From positions 1 through 64,000 of the forward strand of contig NZ_RZNA01000047.1 in assembly GCF_003992595.1 (NCBI RefSeq): a stretch of DNA of 64,000 nt, given 5' to 3'. Position 1 is the stretch's first letter. Each line of letters begins with the position of its first letter. Shown one piece after another: positions 49,141-57,830 of this stretch. The translations under genes and the position numbers were made by a program. The notes beneath the pieces were generated by a model. That model did no database searches, had not been told where the DNA came from, and saw nothing but the letters and a program-made list of their open reading frames with translations. Source of the stretch: Flagellimonas oceanensis. GTDB lineage: Bacteria > Bacteroidota > Bacteroidia > Flavobacteriales > Flavobacteriaceae.

Positions 49141-49160
49141 GCTGTCTGTTCCGTTAACAA

Positions 49161-49278
49161 TGTCATTTCGAGTGATTTTCCGTTAGTGGAAAATTGTATC
49201 GAGAAATCTTTTTGGATAAAGGTTGTGATATCTCGATGCCCCCTTCGACTACGCTCAGGGTAACAGCTCGATATGACA
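49161..49278. repeat. Nested inverted-repeat intergenic element
   Basis: Ends TGTCATTTCGAG / CTCGATATGACA; inner ATTTTCC/GGAAAAT and ATCGAGAAATC/GATATCTCGAT; contains CCCTTCGACTACGCTCAGGG. Confidence 0.8.
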
Positions 49279-49383
49279 AAAAATCAATCCATCGAAATTA
49301 CTTCAATAAGTGTGTTTTAGAAATAAAAAGACAAAAGACTTATGAAGAGTTTATTAACTGAAAGGGGGTTAAAGGGTGAAAGA

Positions 49384-50844
49384 TTACCCTAAAATCATCC
49401 CTGCAATAGTAGCCGACAGCAATGAGGCCAACGACCCACCCAAAACTGCTTTCATTCCAAACGAGGAAAGTACTTTACGTTGACCGGGCGCCAAAGAGCC
49501 GATACCGCCGATTTGAATACCGATGGAAGCGAAGTTGGCAAAACCACAAAGCATGTATGTAGCCATGATGACCGATTTATTGTAGGTAAAGTGAACACCA
49601 CTGGACACGTTCTTTAGGTCCGCCAATTGAATGTAGCCCACAAATTCACTTGCGGCCAATTTTATCCCAAGTAACTGCCCCATGAGCATAATATCCTCAT
49701 TGGCAACACCAATAAGCCACATCAAAGGTGCGAATATGGTCCCAAGAATGGCTTCCAAGGAAAACTCGGTGTATGGGGAATTAGCAGCTATCCAATTATT
49801 GAAAGTCGTCACGTCCCCGACCCAGCCCAAAATTCCGTTGATCATGGCGATAAAGGCCACAAAGACCAAGAGCATGGCCCCAACATTCAAGGCAAGTTTA
49901 AGGCCTTCGGTGGTTCCATTGGCAATGGCATCCAAGATATTGGCCCCGATTTTTTCCGAAGATACTTCTACATCAGTATTGACCTTCTCGGTCTGGGGAT
50001 ATAGTATCTTTGAAATTACGATGGCCCCAGGTGCTGCCATTACCGATGCCGCCAAAAGGTGCTTGGCAAAGACCAGACGAAGTTCGGGGTCGTCTCCCCC
50101 TAAAAACCCAATGTAAGCGGCCAAAACAGCTCCAGCTACAGTGGCCATGCCGCCAATCATGACCAAAAGGATCTCCGATTTGTTCATCTTTTCCAAGTAG
50201 GCTTTGATGAGCAAAGGTGCTTCGGTCTGTCCCAAAAAGATGTTACCAGCAACCGATAGGCTTTCTGCACCCGATATGCCCAAGGTTTTGGAAAGCAACC
50301 ATGCCATCCATTTGACCACGACTTGAATCACGCCTAAATAATAGAGCACGGAAGTCAGGGCCGAGAAAAATATGATGGTAGGCAATACTTGAAAAGCGAA
50401 GATGTATCCAAAAGTGTCCATGTCCACTACCAGTCCTTCAAAAAGGAACTGACTTCCTGCCCGTGTGAAATCCAAGATGCTGACGAAAATGCTTCCGACC
50501 TGCTCAAAAATATATTGCACAAAAGGAACCTTGAGTACCCCGATGGCAATCAATACCTGTAAAGACAAGCCAATTCCTACGGTTTTCCAATTGATGGCCT
50601 TTCTGTTGGAACTGAACAAAAAGGAAATTAGAATAAGTACGGCCATGCCTAGTGCACCACGCAAAAATGTAGTAAAGGTAAAGCCTTGGTTGGGTATGAT
50701 CTCTGCAGTTTCAGCTTGGGAAACGGTTTCCGTAATAGTGGAGCCGATGGCAACGTTAAGGGAATCTCCGGGCAATGAATTTTGGCCGAAAGCGACCGAA
50801 CAAATGAATAAAAGTATCAGTAAACTTTGGGTCTTTTTCGCCAT
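49384..50844 (-). CDS. NupC/CNT family nucleoside transporter with N-terminal signal-like extension
   Basis: LSVAGNIFLGQTEAPLLIKAYLEKMNKSEILLVMIGGMATVAGAVLAAYIG; CNT signature regions. Confidence 0.93.
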   Translation of the reverse strand: MAKKTQSLLILLFICSVAFGQNSLPGDSLNVAIGSTITETVSQAETAEIIPNQGFTFTTFLRGALGMAVLILISFLFSSNRKAINWKTVGIGLSLQVLIAIGVLKVPFVQYIFEQVGSIFVSILDFTRAGSQFLFEGLVVDMDTFGYIFAFQVLPTIIFFSALTSVLYYLGVIQVVVKWMAWLLSKTLGISGAESLSVAGNIFLGQTEAPLLIKAYLEKMNKSEILLVMIGGMATVAGAVLAAYIGFLGGDDPELRLVFAKHLLAASVMAAPGAIVISKILYPQTEKVNTDVEVSSEKIGANILDAIANGTTEGLKLALNVGAMLLVFVAFIAMINGILGWVGDVTTFNNWIAANSPYTEFSLEAILGTIFAPLMWLIGVANEDIMLMGQLLGIKLAASEFVGYIQLADLKNVSSGVHFTYNKSVIMATYMLCGFANFASIGIQIGGIGSLAPGQRKVLSSFGMKAVLGGSLASLLSATIAGMILG

Positions 50845-50857
50845 GTATGCTGGTTGT

Positions 50858-51490
50858 TTATTTGCGCTTGGAAATCTCATCCCTCAATTTGGCAGCCTTT
50901 TCGTAGTCTTCGCTGGCCACTGCCTTGTCCAATTCTTTGTGGAGTTCCTGTAGGGACATTTCACGGTATCCATGGGTGTCTGCACCCGATTCTATTTCCA
51001 CGGTTTCTTCCTCCTGCAGGATTTCATCGACCATGATGCTATCGTCCTCCTCATCTTCTTCTTTTTCTTTGGAAGAAAATTTCAGAAAAATACCGGCCTT
51101 GTCAAGAATGGTTTTGTATGTGAAAATGGGGGCATCAAATCGCAGAGCAAGTGCAATGGCATCACTGGTGCGGGCATCGATGATTTCCTCATCGTTATCT
51201 CGCTCACAAATAATGCTGGAATAGAAAACACCATCCACCAACTTATGGATGATTACCTGTTTGACCACGATTTTGAACCTGTCCGCAAAATTCTTGAACA
51301 GGTCGTGTGTCAATGGTCTGGGCGGTTTTATCTCTTTTTCCAGTGCAATGGCAATGGATTGTGCTTCAAATGCGCCTATAACAATGGGAAGTTTACGGTC
51401 TCCCTCCTCTTCATTTAAAATAAGGGCGTATGCGCCATTTTGCGTTTGGCTGTAGGATATCCCCTTTATTTTTAATCGTACTAAACTCAT
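50858..51490 (-). CDS. Bifunctional nuclease (DUF151) domain with C-terminal UVR motif
   Basis: LNEEEGDRKLPIVIGAFEAQSIAIALE; IDARTSDAIALALRFDAPIF; C-term LHKELDKAVASEDYEKAAKLRDEISKRK. Confidence 0.92.
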   Translation of the reverse strand: MSLVRLKIKGISYSQTQNGAYALILNEEEGDRKLPIVIGAFEAQSIAIALEKEIKPPRPLTHDLFKNFADRFKIVVKQVIIHKLVDGVFYSSIICERDNDEEIIDARTSDAIALALRFDAPIFTYKTILDKAGIFLKFSSKEKEEDEEDDSIMVDEILQEEETVEIESGADTHGYREMSLQELHKELDKAVASEDYEKAAKLRDEISKRK

Positions 51491-51579
51491 ATATCTCCTC
51501 CTAAAGCAAAGGGGCCGTTCAAATAAGTGGCTCTACCAGTTATCTGAACAGCCCCTTGCAATGGGCAAATTAACAAAAT

Positions 51580-52548
51580 TTAAGCGTTTTGGGCTTTAAA
51601 TTCTTTTAATTTTTCGATGAGTTCGGGCACTACCTCGAAGGCATCCCCGACGATACCGTAATCCGCTGCCTTGAAGAAAGGTGCTTCTGGGTCGTTGTTG
51701 ATGACCACTTTTACTTTGGATGCATTGATACCTGCCAAATGCTGAATGGCCCCAGAGATACCGATAGCGATATAAAGATTACTCGCCACTGGCTTTCCTG
51801 TTTGCCCCACGTGCTCGCTGTGAGGACGCCATCCCATGTCGGAAACTGGCTTGGAGCAAGCTGTGGCTGCGCCCAATACGTCGGCCAATTCTTCAACCAT
51901 GCCCCAATTTTCCGGTCCTTTGAGTCCACGACCTCCCGATACCACAATATCTGCATCGGCAATTGTTGCTTTTCCGACCACACGATCTACTTCCACCGAT
52001 TTAACGGCAAAAGCATCGTCGCCCAAAGATGGGCCAAAGTCTTCAACGGAAGCTGAAACGTTGTTCTCCACCACACCAAAAGCGTTATTGGAGACTCCTA
52101 CGATTTTGATATCCGATGAAATCTCGGTCATGGCAAACCCTTTATTACTGAAGGCTGTCCGCTTTACCACAAAAGGCGAGGTGCTTTCTGGGGCAGCCAC
52201 TACGTTGGGTACATATCCTGCAGTGAGTTTGGCAGCTAGAATGGGTGCCAAAAACTTACTGTCCGCGCTGGAACTCAATATAATTACTTTCGCGTCCTCA
52301 GCTTTAGCGGCCTCGGCCAATACTTCTGCATAGGCCTTGGCGTTAAAGGTTGTCAAGGAGTCGTCTGATACCTTTAAAACCTTGGAGGCCCCATAGGTTC
52401 CCAAAGAGGCATCGTCCTCGGCATTAAAAGAGACCGCTGTTACGGTTGTGCCTAAATCCTGGGCCACTTTATGTGCGTAAGAGGCCACTTCGAAGGCATT
52501 TTTTTTGAATTTTCCCTTAAGGGATTCTGTATATACTAATACTGACAT
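51580..52548 (-). CDS. etfA: Electron transfer flavoprotein alpha subunit
   Basis: VVSGGRGLKGPENWGMVEELADVLGAATACSKPVSDMGWRPHSEHVGQTGKPVASNLYIAIGISGAIQHLAG. Confidence 0.97.
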   Translation of the reverse strand: MSVLVYTESLKGKFKKNAFEVASYAHKVAQDLGTTVTAVSFNAEDDASLGTYGASKVLKVSDDSLTTFNAKAYAEVLAEAAKAEDAKVIILSSSADSKFLAPILAAKLTAGYVPNVVAAPESTSPFVVKRTAFSNKGFAMTEISSDIKIVGVSNNAFGVVENNVSASVEDFGPSLGDDAFAVKSVEVDRVVGKATIADADIVVSGGRGLKGPENWGMVEELADVLGAATACSKPVSDMGWRPHSEHVGQTGKPVASNLYIAIGISGAIQHLAGINASKVKVVINNDPEAPFFKAADYGIVGDAFEVVPELIEKLKEFKAQNA

Positions 52549-52564
52549 AATTTCTTAATCTTGT

Positions 52565-53311
52565 TTAGATGACTTTTGCTTCGTTGTGCAGTAGTTCGAC
52601 CAATTCTCCCACATTGCCGGCATCGACCAATTTAACAGGTCCCTTGGCCGCAGGTTTTTCAAATTTTTGGTCTTGTGTGGGCTGTGTGGCATCAACGGGT
52701 TCTACCACGTTCAATGCTTTTTTACGGGCCATCATGATTCCTCTCATGTTGGGGATGCGAAGGTCACTTTCCTCTACCAGACCTTTCTGTCCACCGATGA
52801 CCAAGGGAAGCGATGTGCTTATTTTTTCCTTACCACCATCGATTTCACGAACCGCTGTTGCTGTGTCGCCATCGATCTCGAGGCTGATGCAGGTGTTCAC
52901 AAAATTCATGTCCAATAAGGTTGCGAGTATTCCTGGAACCATACCACCATTGTAGTCGATGGATTCCCTACCTGCAATAATAAGGTCGTATTCCCCATTT
53001 TTGACCACTTCGGCCAATTGCTGGGCCACGAAGAAACCGTCTTTTGGCTCCGCATTTACTCGAATCGCCTCATCGGCACCAATGGCCAAAGCTTTTCTGA
53101 TGGTCGGCTCGGTTTGGGCACCACCAACATTGACCACGTGAACCGTGGCGCCTTGCTTCTCTTTGAACCACATGGCACGGGTTAATCCGAATTCATCATT
53201 GGGATTAATAACAAATTGAACCCCGTTTGTGTCAAACTGGGTATCGCCTTCCGTAAAATTGATTTTGGAAGTAGTATCCGGAACGTTGCTTATGCAAACT
53301 AAAATCTTCAT
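52565..53311 (-). CDS. etfB: Electron transfer flavoprotein beta subunit
   Basis: MKILVCISNVPDTTSKINF; LIIAGRESIDYNGGMVPGILATLL; adjacent to etfA. Confidence 0.97.
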   Translation of the reverse strand: MKILVCISNVPDTTSKINFTEGDTQFDTNGVQFVINPNDEFGLTRAMWFKEKQGATVHVVNVGGAQTEPTIRKALAIGADEAIRVNAEPKDGFFVAQQLAEVVKNGEYDLIIAGRESIDYNGGMVPGILATLLDMNFVNTCISLEIDGDTATAVREIDGGKEKISTSLPLVIGGQKGLVEESDLRIPNMRGIMMARKKALNVVEPVDATQPTQDQKFEKPAAKGPVKLVDAGNVGELVELLHNEAKVI

Positions 53312-53360
53312 ATATACTTTAGGTTTATGTCTTCAAATATAATTATAAAATCCGAAATTT

Positions 53361-53376
53361 ATTATGCATGCATAAT
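53361..53376. promoter_or_regulatory. Perfect palindrome ATTATGCATGCATAAT between etfBA and pdhB (copy 2)
   Basis: Identical to 34256-34271; lies in the divergent etfB/pdhB intergenic region. Confidence 0.65.
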
Positions 53377-53429
53377 AAATTTTGTTCTTTTTTTGGATTA
53401 TGGTCAGGCAAATTTCGGGTAGTTTTTGC

Positions 53430-53437
53430 TATTTTTG
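53430..53437 (+). promoter_or_regulatory. Candidate Bacteroidota -7 element (TATTTTTG) for pdhB
   Basis: TAnnTTTG match 42 bp upstream of the pdhB ATG; no clear -33 TTTG at ideal spacing. Confidence 0.45.
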
Positions 53438-53478
53438 CTTGCGTTTTTAAGCAGACTATAAATATTTAGTACGATTCA

Positions 53479-54459
53479 ATGAAAACATTACAGTTTAGGG
53501 AGGCGATAGCCGAGGCTATGTCCGAAGAAATGCGAAGAGATGAGAACATTTACCTGATGGGCGAGGAGGTAGCCGAATACAACGGTGCTTACAAGGCTTC
53601 CAAGGGCATGTTGGATGAATTCGGACCGGAGCGTGTTTTGGATACCCCCATTTCAGAACTTGGTTTCGCCGGTATCGGTGTGGGTTCTGCAATGAACGGC
53701 AATAGGCCCATTATAGAATTCATGACGTTCAACTTCTCTTTGGTGGGAATTGACCAAATCATAAACAACGCCGCGAAAATCCGTCAAATGTCCGGAGGGC
53801 AGTTCAATTGCCCCATCGTATTTAGAGGCCCAACCGCTTCTGCTGGACAGTTGGCCGCTACACACTCCCAAGCTTTTGAAAGCTGGTATGCCAATACGCC
53901 AGGTCTTAAGGTGGTGGTTCCTTCGAACCCAGCCGATGCCAAAGGTTTGTTGAAATCGGCGATTCGTGATGACGATCCCGTGATTTTCATGGAGTCAGAG
54001 CAAATGTACGGAGACAAGGGCGAGGTGCCGGAAGGAGAATACACAATCCCTTTGGGTGTTGCCGATATTAAAAGAGAGGGTACGGATGTGACCATCGTTT
54101 CTTTTGGAAAAATCATCAAAGAGGCCTACAAAGCCGCCGATGAATTGGAAAAAGACGGGATTAGCTGTGAAATCATCGATTTGAGAACAGTTCGCCCAAT
54201 GGACCATGAAGCCATCTTGACCTCTGTGAAGAAAACCAACAGAATGGTAATTTTGGAAGAAGCATGGCCTTTTGGTAATGTGGCCACCGAAATCATCTAT
54301 CATGTCCAGGACAAGGCATTCGATTACTTGGATGCACCTATCGTAAAATTGAACACTGCGGATACGCCCGCTCCATACTCACCAGTACTTTTGGCAGAGT
54401 GGTTGCCCAACCACGAGGATGTCATCAAGGCTGTTAAGAAAGTGTTATATAAGCTATAG
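53479..54459 (+). CDS. pdhB: Pyruvate dehydrogenase complex E1 component subunit beta
   Basis: LQFREAIAEAMSEEMRRDENIYLMGEEVAEYNGAYKASKGMLDEFGPERVLDTPISELGFAGIGVGSA. Confidence 0.96.
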   Translation: MKTLQFREAIAEAMSEEMRRDENIYLMGEEVAEYNGAYKASKGMLDEFGPERVLDTPISELGFAGIGVGSAMNGNRPIIEFMTFNFSLVGIDQIINNAAKIRQMSGGQFNCPIVFRGPTASAGQLAATHSQAFESWYANTPGLKVVVPSNPADAKGLLKSAIRDDDPVIFMESEQMYGDKGEVPEGEYTIPLGVADIKREGTDVTIVSFGKIIKEAYKAADELEKDGISCEIIDLRTVRPMDHEAILTSVKKTNRMVILEEAWPFGNVATEIIYHVQDKAFDYLDAPIVKLNTADTPAPYSPVLLAEWLPNHEDVIKAVKKVLYKL

Positions 54460-54481
54460 AATCATATTTGTAAGGTATATT

Positions 54482-54513
54482 AGCCCTGTCAACTTTGTTG
54501 ATGGGGCTTTTTT
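54482..54513 (+). terminator. Terminator after pdhB
   Basis: AGCCCTGTCAAC-ttt-GTTGATGGGGCT followed by TTTTTT. Confidence 0.85.
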
Positions 54514-54613
54514 TAGGGAATATTTTTTGATTAGAAACTACTTTGAACCAAATTTGACCTAAATATGAATTGGGAAGCAATTGTGTTTTCCCAATCGTCC
54601 CTTACATCTGCCT

Positions 54614-57109
54614 ATGAAAAGATTCCTTTCCGTCTTTTTTCTCCTATTTATCACTTGTGTTGCCGCACAGACCAAAATCGAGGGTGTCGTTACCGATGAT
54701 ACCGGTATGCCCATCGCCTTTGCGAACATCATTTTCGTTAATTCCTCCGAAGGCACCATTACCAACGATAATGGTCGTTTTTACATGGAGTCTGATGAAA
54801 CCTACGATGCCATCAAAGTATCCTTCATCGGGTATGAGACTTTGGAAATCCCATTGGAGGAAAAGGTAAACTATGGTATGGAGATCGTGCTCGCGGAATC
54901 TGCTGAGCAGCTACAGGAAGTCGTCATCTATACGGGGAAGCAATCCAAAAAGAACAATCCAGCGATTGATATTCTCCGAAAAATTTGGGCCAAAAAAAGG
55001 GAGAACGGCGTACGCAAGTTCAAGCAGTACCAATACGATAAGTATGAGAAAATCGAGTTTGACCTCAATACCATTGACAGTGCCTTGATCAAAAGCAAAC
55101 TTTTCAAGGGGCTGGAATTCATGTTCGAGGATTTGGATACTTCCCGAATCACGGGAAAGACCTATTTGCCCATGTTCCTGAACGAAACTTTTTCCAAAGT
55201 GTACGGGGATAATGTGCTGGATAAAGAGAAAGAGGATGTACTGGGCAATAAAAACTCTGGATTCAGTGGCAATCAGGCCATAACCGCCTTTGTGGAAGAT
55301 CTCTATTCCGATTACGACATTTACGACAACTACCTTAAGTTTTTTGATAAGAGTTTTACCAGTCCATTGTCCAAGACCGGGGTTGACGTCTATAACTATG
55401 TTTTGTCCGACAGTACATATATTGATGATAAATGGTGCTACAATATTATTTATTACCCCAGGCGAAAGAACGAACTCACGTTTAAAGGGGATTTTTGGGT
55501 AAACGATACCACCTACGCCATCAAGAAGATCAATATGCAGGTCACTAAGAGTGCCAATATCAACTGGGTAAAGGATATCTATATCGAACAGGATTTTGAG
55601 GTGGTCAGTGATTCGGTCTTTCTCTTGAAGCGTGATTATATGTTGAGTGACTTTAGTTTCTCCAAAAAAGAAGAATCGCGTGGAGTCTACGGTAAGCGGA
55701 CCACTGTGTTTGACAATTACAATTTTAATAACCCACGACCAGAAGAGTTTTATAAAGCTGTGGCCGACCCTTATGACCCAAGGGTGTTCTCGCAAGACAG
55801 TGTTTTTTGGAAAAATGCGCGTTTGGAAAGCTTGAACGAGGATGAATCGGGAATATTCAAGCTGTTGGATACCTTAAAGACCGTTCCCAAGTTCCGAACC
55901 TATTATGATATTGTGAGTGTTTTGGGATCGGGGTATATCGAAATCGATAAATGGAACATCGATATCGGGGATATTTACAGCACTTTTGGCTATAACGATG
56001 CTGAAGGGATTCGGATGCGAGCCGGGGCACGGACGTACTTCGGACAGAACGATATGTGGCGCTTGGAAGGCTATATGGCCTATGGATTTGATGACAAAAA
56101 ATTCAAGCACGGATTCTCGGGCAAGTTTTTGCTGGACAGAAAGAACCGGCTCATCATTTCGGGGGGGAACCGAAGGGATATCGAACAGCTGGGGCTAAGT
56201 TTGACGAGTACCAACGATGTGATGGGGCGGAGCATCGCTTCATCTTCTTTGGTGACGGTGGGGTCCAACGACCGTTTGACGAACATCAATCTTTCCACAC
56301 TCAACTTTGAGATGGAACCCGTGAAAAATTTCAGAATCAATGTGGGAGGCTCTTTCCGCACACTGAGTTCTGCCCTGCCCGATGCTTTTAGTCTGGATTA
56401 TGTGGACCCTAATTCGCCAACGGGAATCGCATCGGAAGTGAAACAGTTTGACTTGAGTACCACATTGATCTACACTCCCGGCAAGCGCACCATTGGATAC
56501 GGGGTGGAGCGTTCCAATATCAATGATGATTACAGTACCTTGATTTTAAAATACACCAAAGGTGTGGATGGTTTCCTGGAAAGTGATTTCGACTATGAGA
56601 AAGTCCAGTTCTCCTACCGACAACCCTGGCAGATTGGAGGTTTTGGTCGCTTGACCAGTAGTGTGGAACTGGGTAAAACCTTTGGGGCCGTGCCTTTGGG
56701 CCTGTTGAGCGTTATCCCTGGAAACCAGACCTTGTTCTCGTTGTACAATGCATTTCCCAATCTGGATTTCTACGAGTTCGTCACGGATACCTATGCTACG
56801 GTGCATTTGGAACATAACTTCAACGGGCGTTTGTTTTCCCGGATTCCTTGGATGCGTAAACTCAATCTCAGGGAAATTGTCGGAGTAAGAGGGGCATGGG
56901 GTCAGCTTTCAGAAGAAAACATCGCTCTGAGCGCTCCCACGAACATTCCTTTGATGGCACCCGATGACCAAGTGTATTGGGAATATTCATTTGGTGTGGG
57001 CAACATCTTCAAAATACTGCGTATAGACTTTAATTTTAGAGGGAATTACCTCGAGAATCCAGATGCAAGGGCCTTTGGGATAACCGGAACTTTCGGATTT
57101 AGCTTTTAA
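54614..57109 (+). CDS. DUF5686 / carboxypeptidase-like regulatory domain outer membrane protein
   Basis: Signal peptide, KIEGVVTDDTGMPIAFANIIFVNSSEGTITNDNGRFYM; large C-terminal beta-barrel. Confidence 0.9.
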   Translation: MKRFLSVFFLLFITCVAAQTKIEGVVTDDTGMPIAFANIIFVNSSEGTITNDNGRFYMESDETYDAIKVSFIGYETLEIPLEEKVNYGMEIVLAESAEQLQEVVIYTGKQSKKNNPAIDILRKIWAKKRENGVRKFKQYQYDKYEKIEFDLNTIDSALIKSKLFKGLEFMFEDLDTSRITGKTYLPMFLNETFSKVYGDNVLDKEKEDVLGNKNSGFSGNQAITAFVEDLYSDYDIYDNYLKFFDKSFTSPLSKTGVDVYNYVLSDSTYIDDKWCYNIIYYPRRKNELTFKGDFWVNDTTYAIKKINMQVTKSANINWVKDIYIEQDFEVVSDSVFLLKRDYMLSDFSFSKKEESRGVYGKRTTVFDNYNFNNPRPEEFYKAVADPYDPRVFSQDSVFWKNARLESLNEDESGIFKLLDTLKTVPKFRTYYDIVSVLGSGYIEIDKWNIDIGDIYSTFGYNDAEGIRMRAGARTYFGQNDMWRLEGYMAYGFDDKKFKHGFSGKFLLDRKNRLIISGGNRRDIEQLGLSLTSTNDVMGRSIASSSLVTVGSNDRLTNINLSTLNFEMEPVKNFRINVGGSFRTLSSALPDAFSLDYVDPNSPTGIASEVKQFDLSTTLIYTPGKRTIGYGVERSNINDDYSTLILKYTKGVDGFLESDFDYEKVQFSYRQPWQIGGFGRLTSSVELGKTFGAVPLGLLSVIPGNQTLFSLYNAFPNLDFYEFVTDTYATVHLEHNFNGRLFSRIPWMRKLNLREIVGVRGAWGQLSEENIALSAPTNIPLMAPDDQVYWEYSFGVGNIFKILRIDFNFRGNYLENPDARAFGITGTFGFSF

Positions 57110-57156
57110 TTCACACGAAACGGGCAATTTATGGGGGCTATTCCAGTTATACTGGT

Positions 57157-57164
57157 TATTTTTG
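57157..57164 (+). promoter_or_regulatory. Candidate -7 promoter element (TATTTTTG) for ppa
   Basis: Consensus TAnnTTTG 22 bp upstream of the 57186 ATG. Confidence 0.5.
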
Positions 57165-57185
57165 CATAATAAATTTATCACTAAC

Positions 57186-57713
57186 ATGTCTAAAAAACCA
57201 CGTATTACCTTTGATGTACTGGTAGAAATTCCCAAAGGTAGCCGAAACAAGTACGAATACGATTTTGCCCTTAACAAGATTCGGTTCGATCGAACCTTAT
57301 TTTCTTCAATGATGTATCCTGGCGATTATGGATTTATTCCAGAAACCTTGGCCTTGGATGGCGACCCATTGGATGTATTGGTTCTTTGTACCGAACCAAC
57401 TTATCCCATGGTGGTTGTGGAAGTGAAACCAGTTGGGGTTTTCCACATGACAGATGAGAAAGGTCCTGATGAAAAGGTGATCTGTGTTCCTGTTTCCGAT
57501 CCTATCTGGAGCAAAAGAGATGATATTAGTGAATTGAACCCACACCGATTGAAAGAAATCGAACACTTCTTCCAAGTGTACAAAGATCTGGAAGAGAAGA
57601 AAGTAGATACCGGTGGTTGGGGAGATGTCAACGAAGCCGTTAAAATCTATCAGGAATGTGTACAACGTTACGAAGATAGCGACCACAAAAAGAGGCGCGC
57701 CTTCACGATATAG
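57186..57713 (+). CDS. ppa: Inorganic diphosphatase (soluble, family I)
   Basis: VLVEIPKGSRNKYEYDFALNKIRFDR; YPGDYGFIPETLALDGDPLDVLVL. Confidence 0.97.
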   Translation: MSKKPRITFDVLVEIPKGSRNKYEYDFALNKIRFDRTLFSSMMYPGDYGFIPETLALDGDPLDVLVLCTEPTYPMVVVEVKPVGVFHMTDEKGPDEKVICVPVSDPIWSKRDDISELNPHRLKEIEHFFQVYKDLEEKKVDTGGWGDVNEAVKIYQECVQRYEDSDHKKRRAFTI

Positions 57714-57735
57714 ATTACATAAGAATAACTTTAAA

Positions 57736-57772
57736 AAAATGCGCTTTTAATAATTAAAGGCGCATTTTTTTT
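57736..57772 (+). terminator. Terminator between ppa and hppA
   Basis: AATGCGCtTTTA-ataat-TAAAgGCGCATT with T-run. Confidence 0.8.
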
Positions 57773-57830
57773 ATTACTTCGTATTTTATTACATTAGCTG
57801 GCATTAAAAAAATTCTAAACAATCTAACCT

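Noticed and set aside
54911-55795. 294-aa minus-strand ORF antisense to the DUF5686 gene
   Set aside because: Fully overlaps a clear gene on the other strand; no recognisable domain or plausible composition
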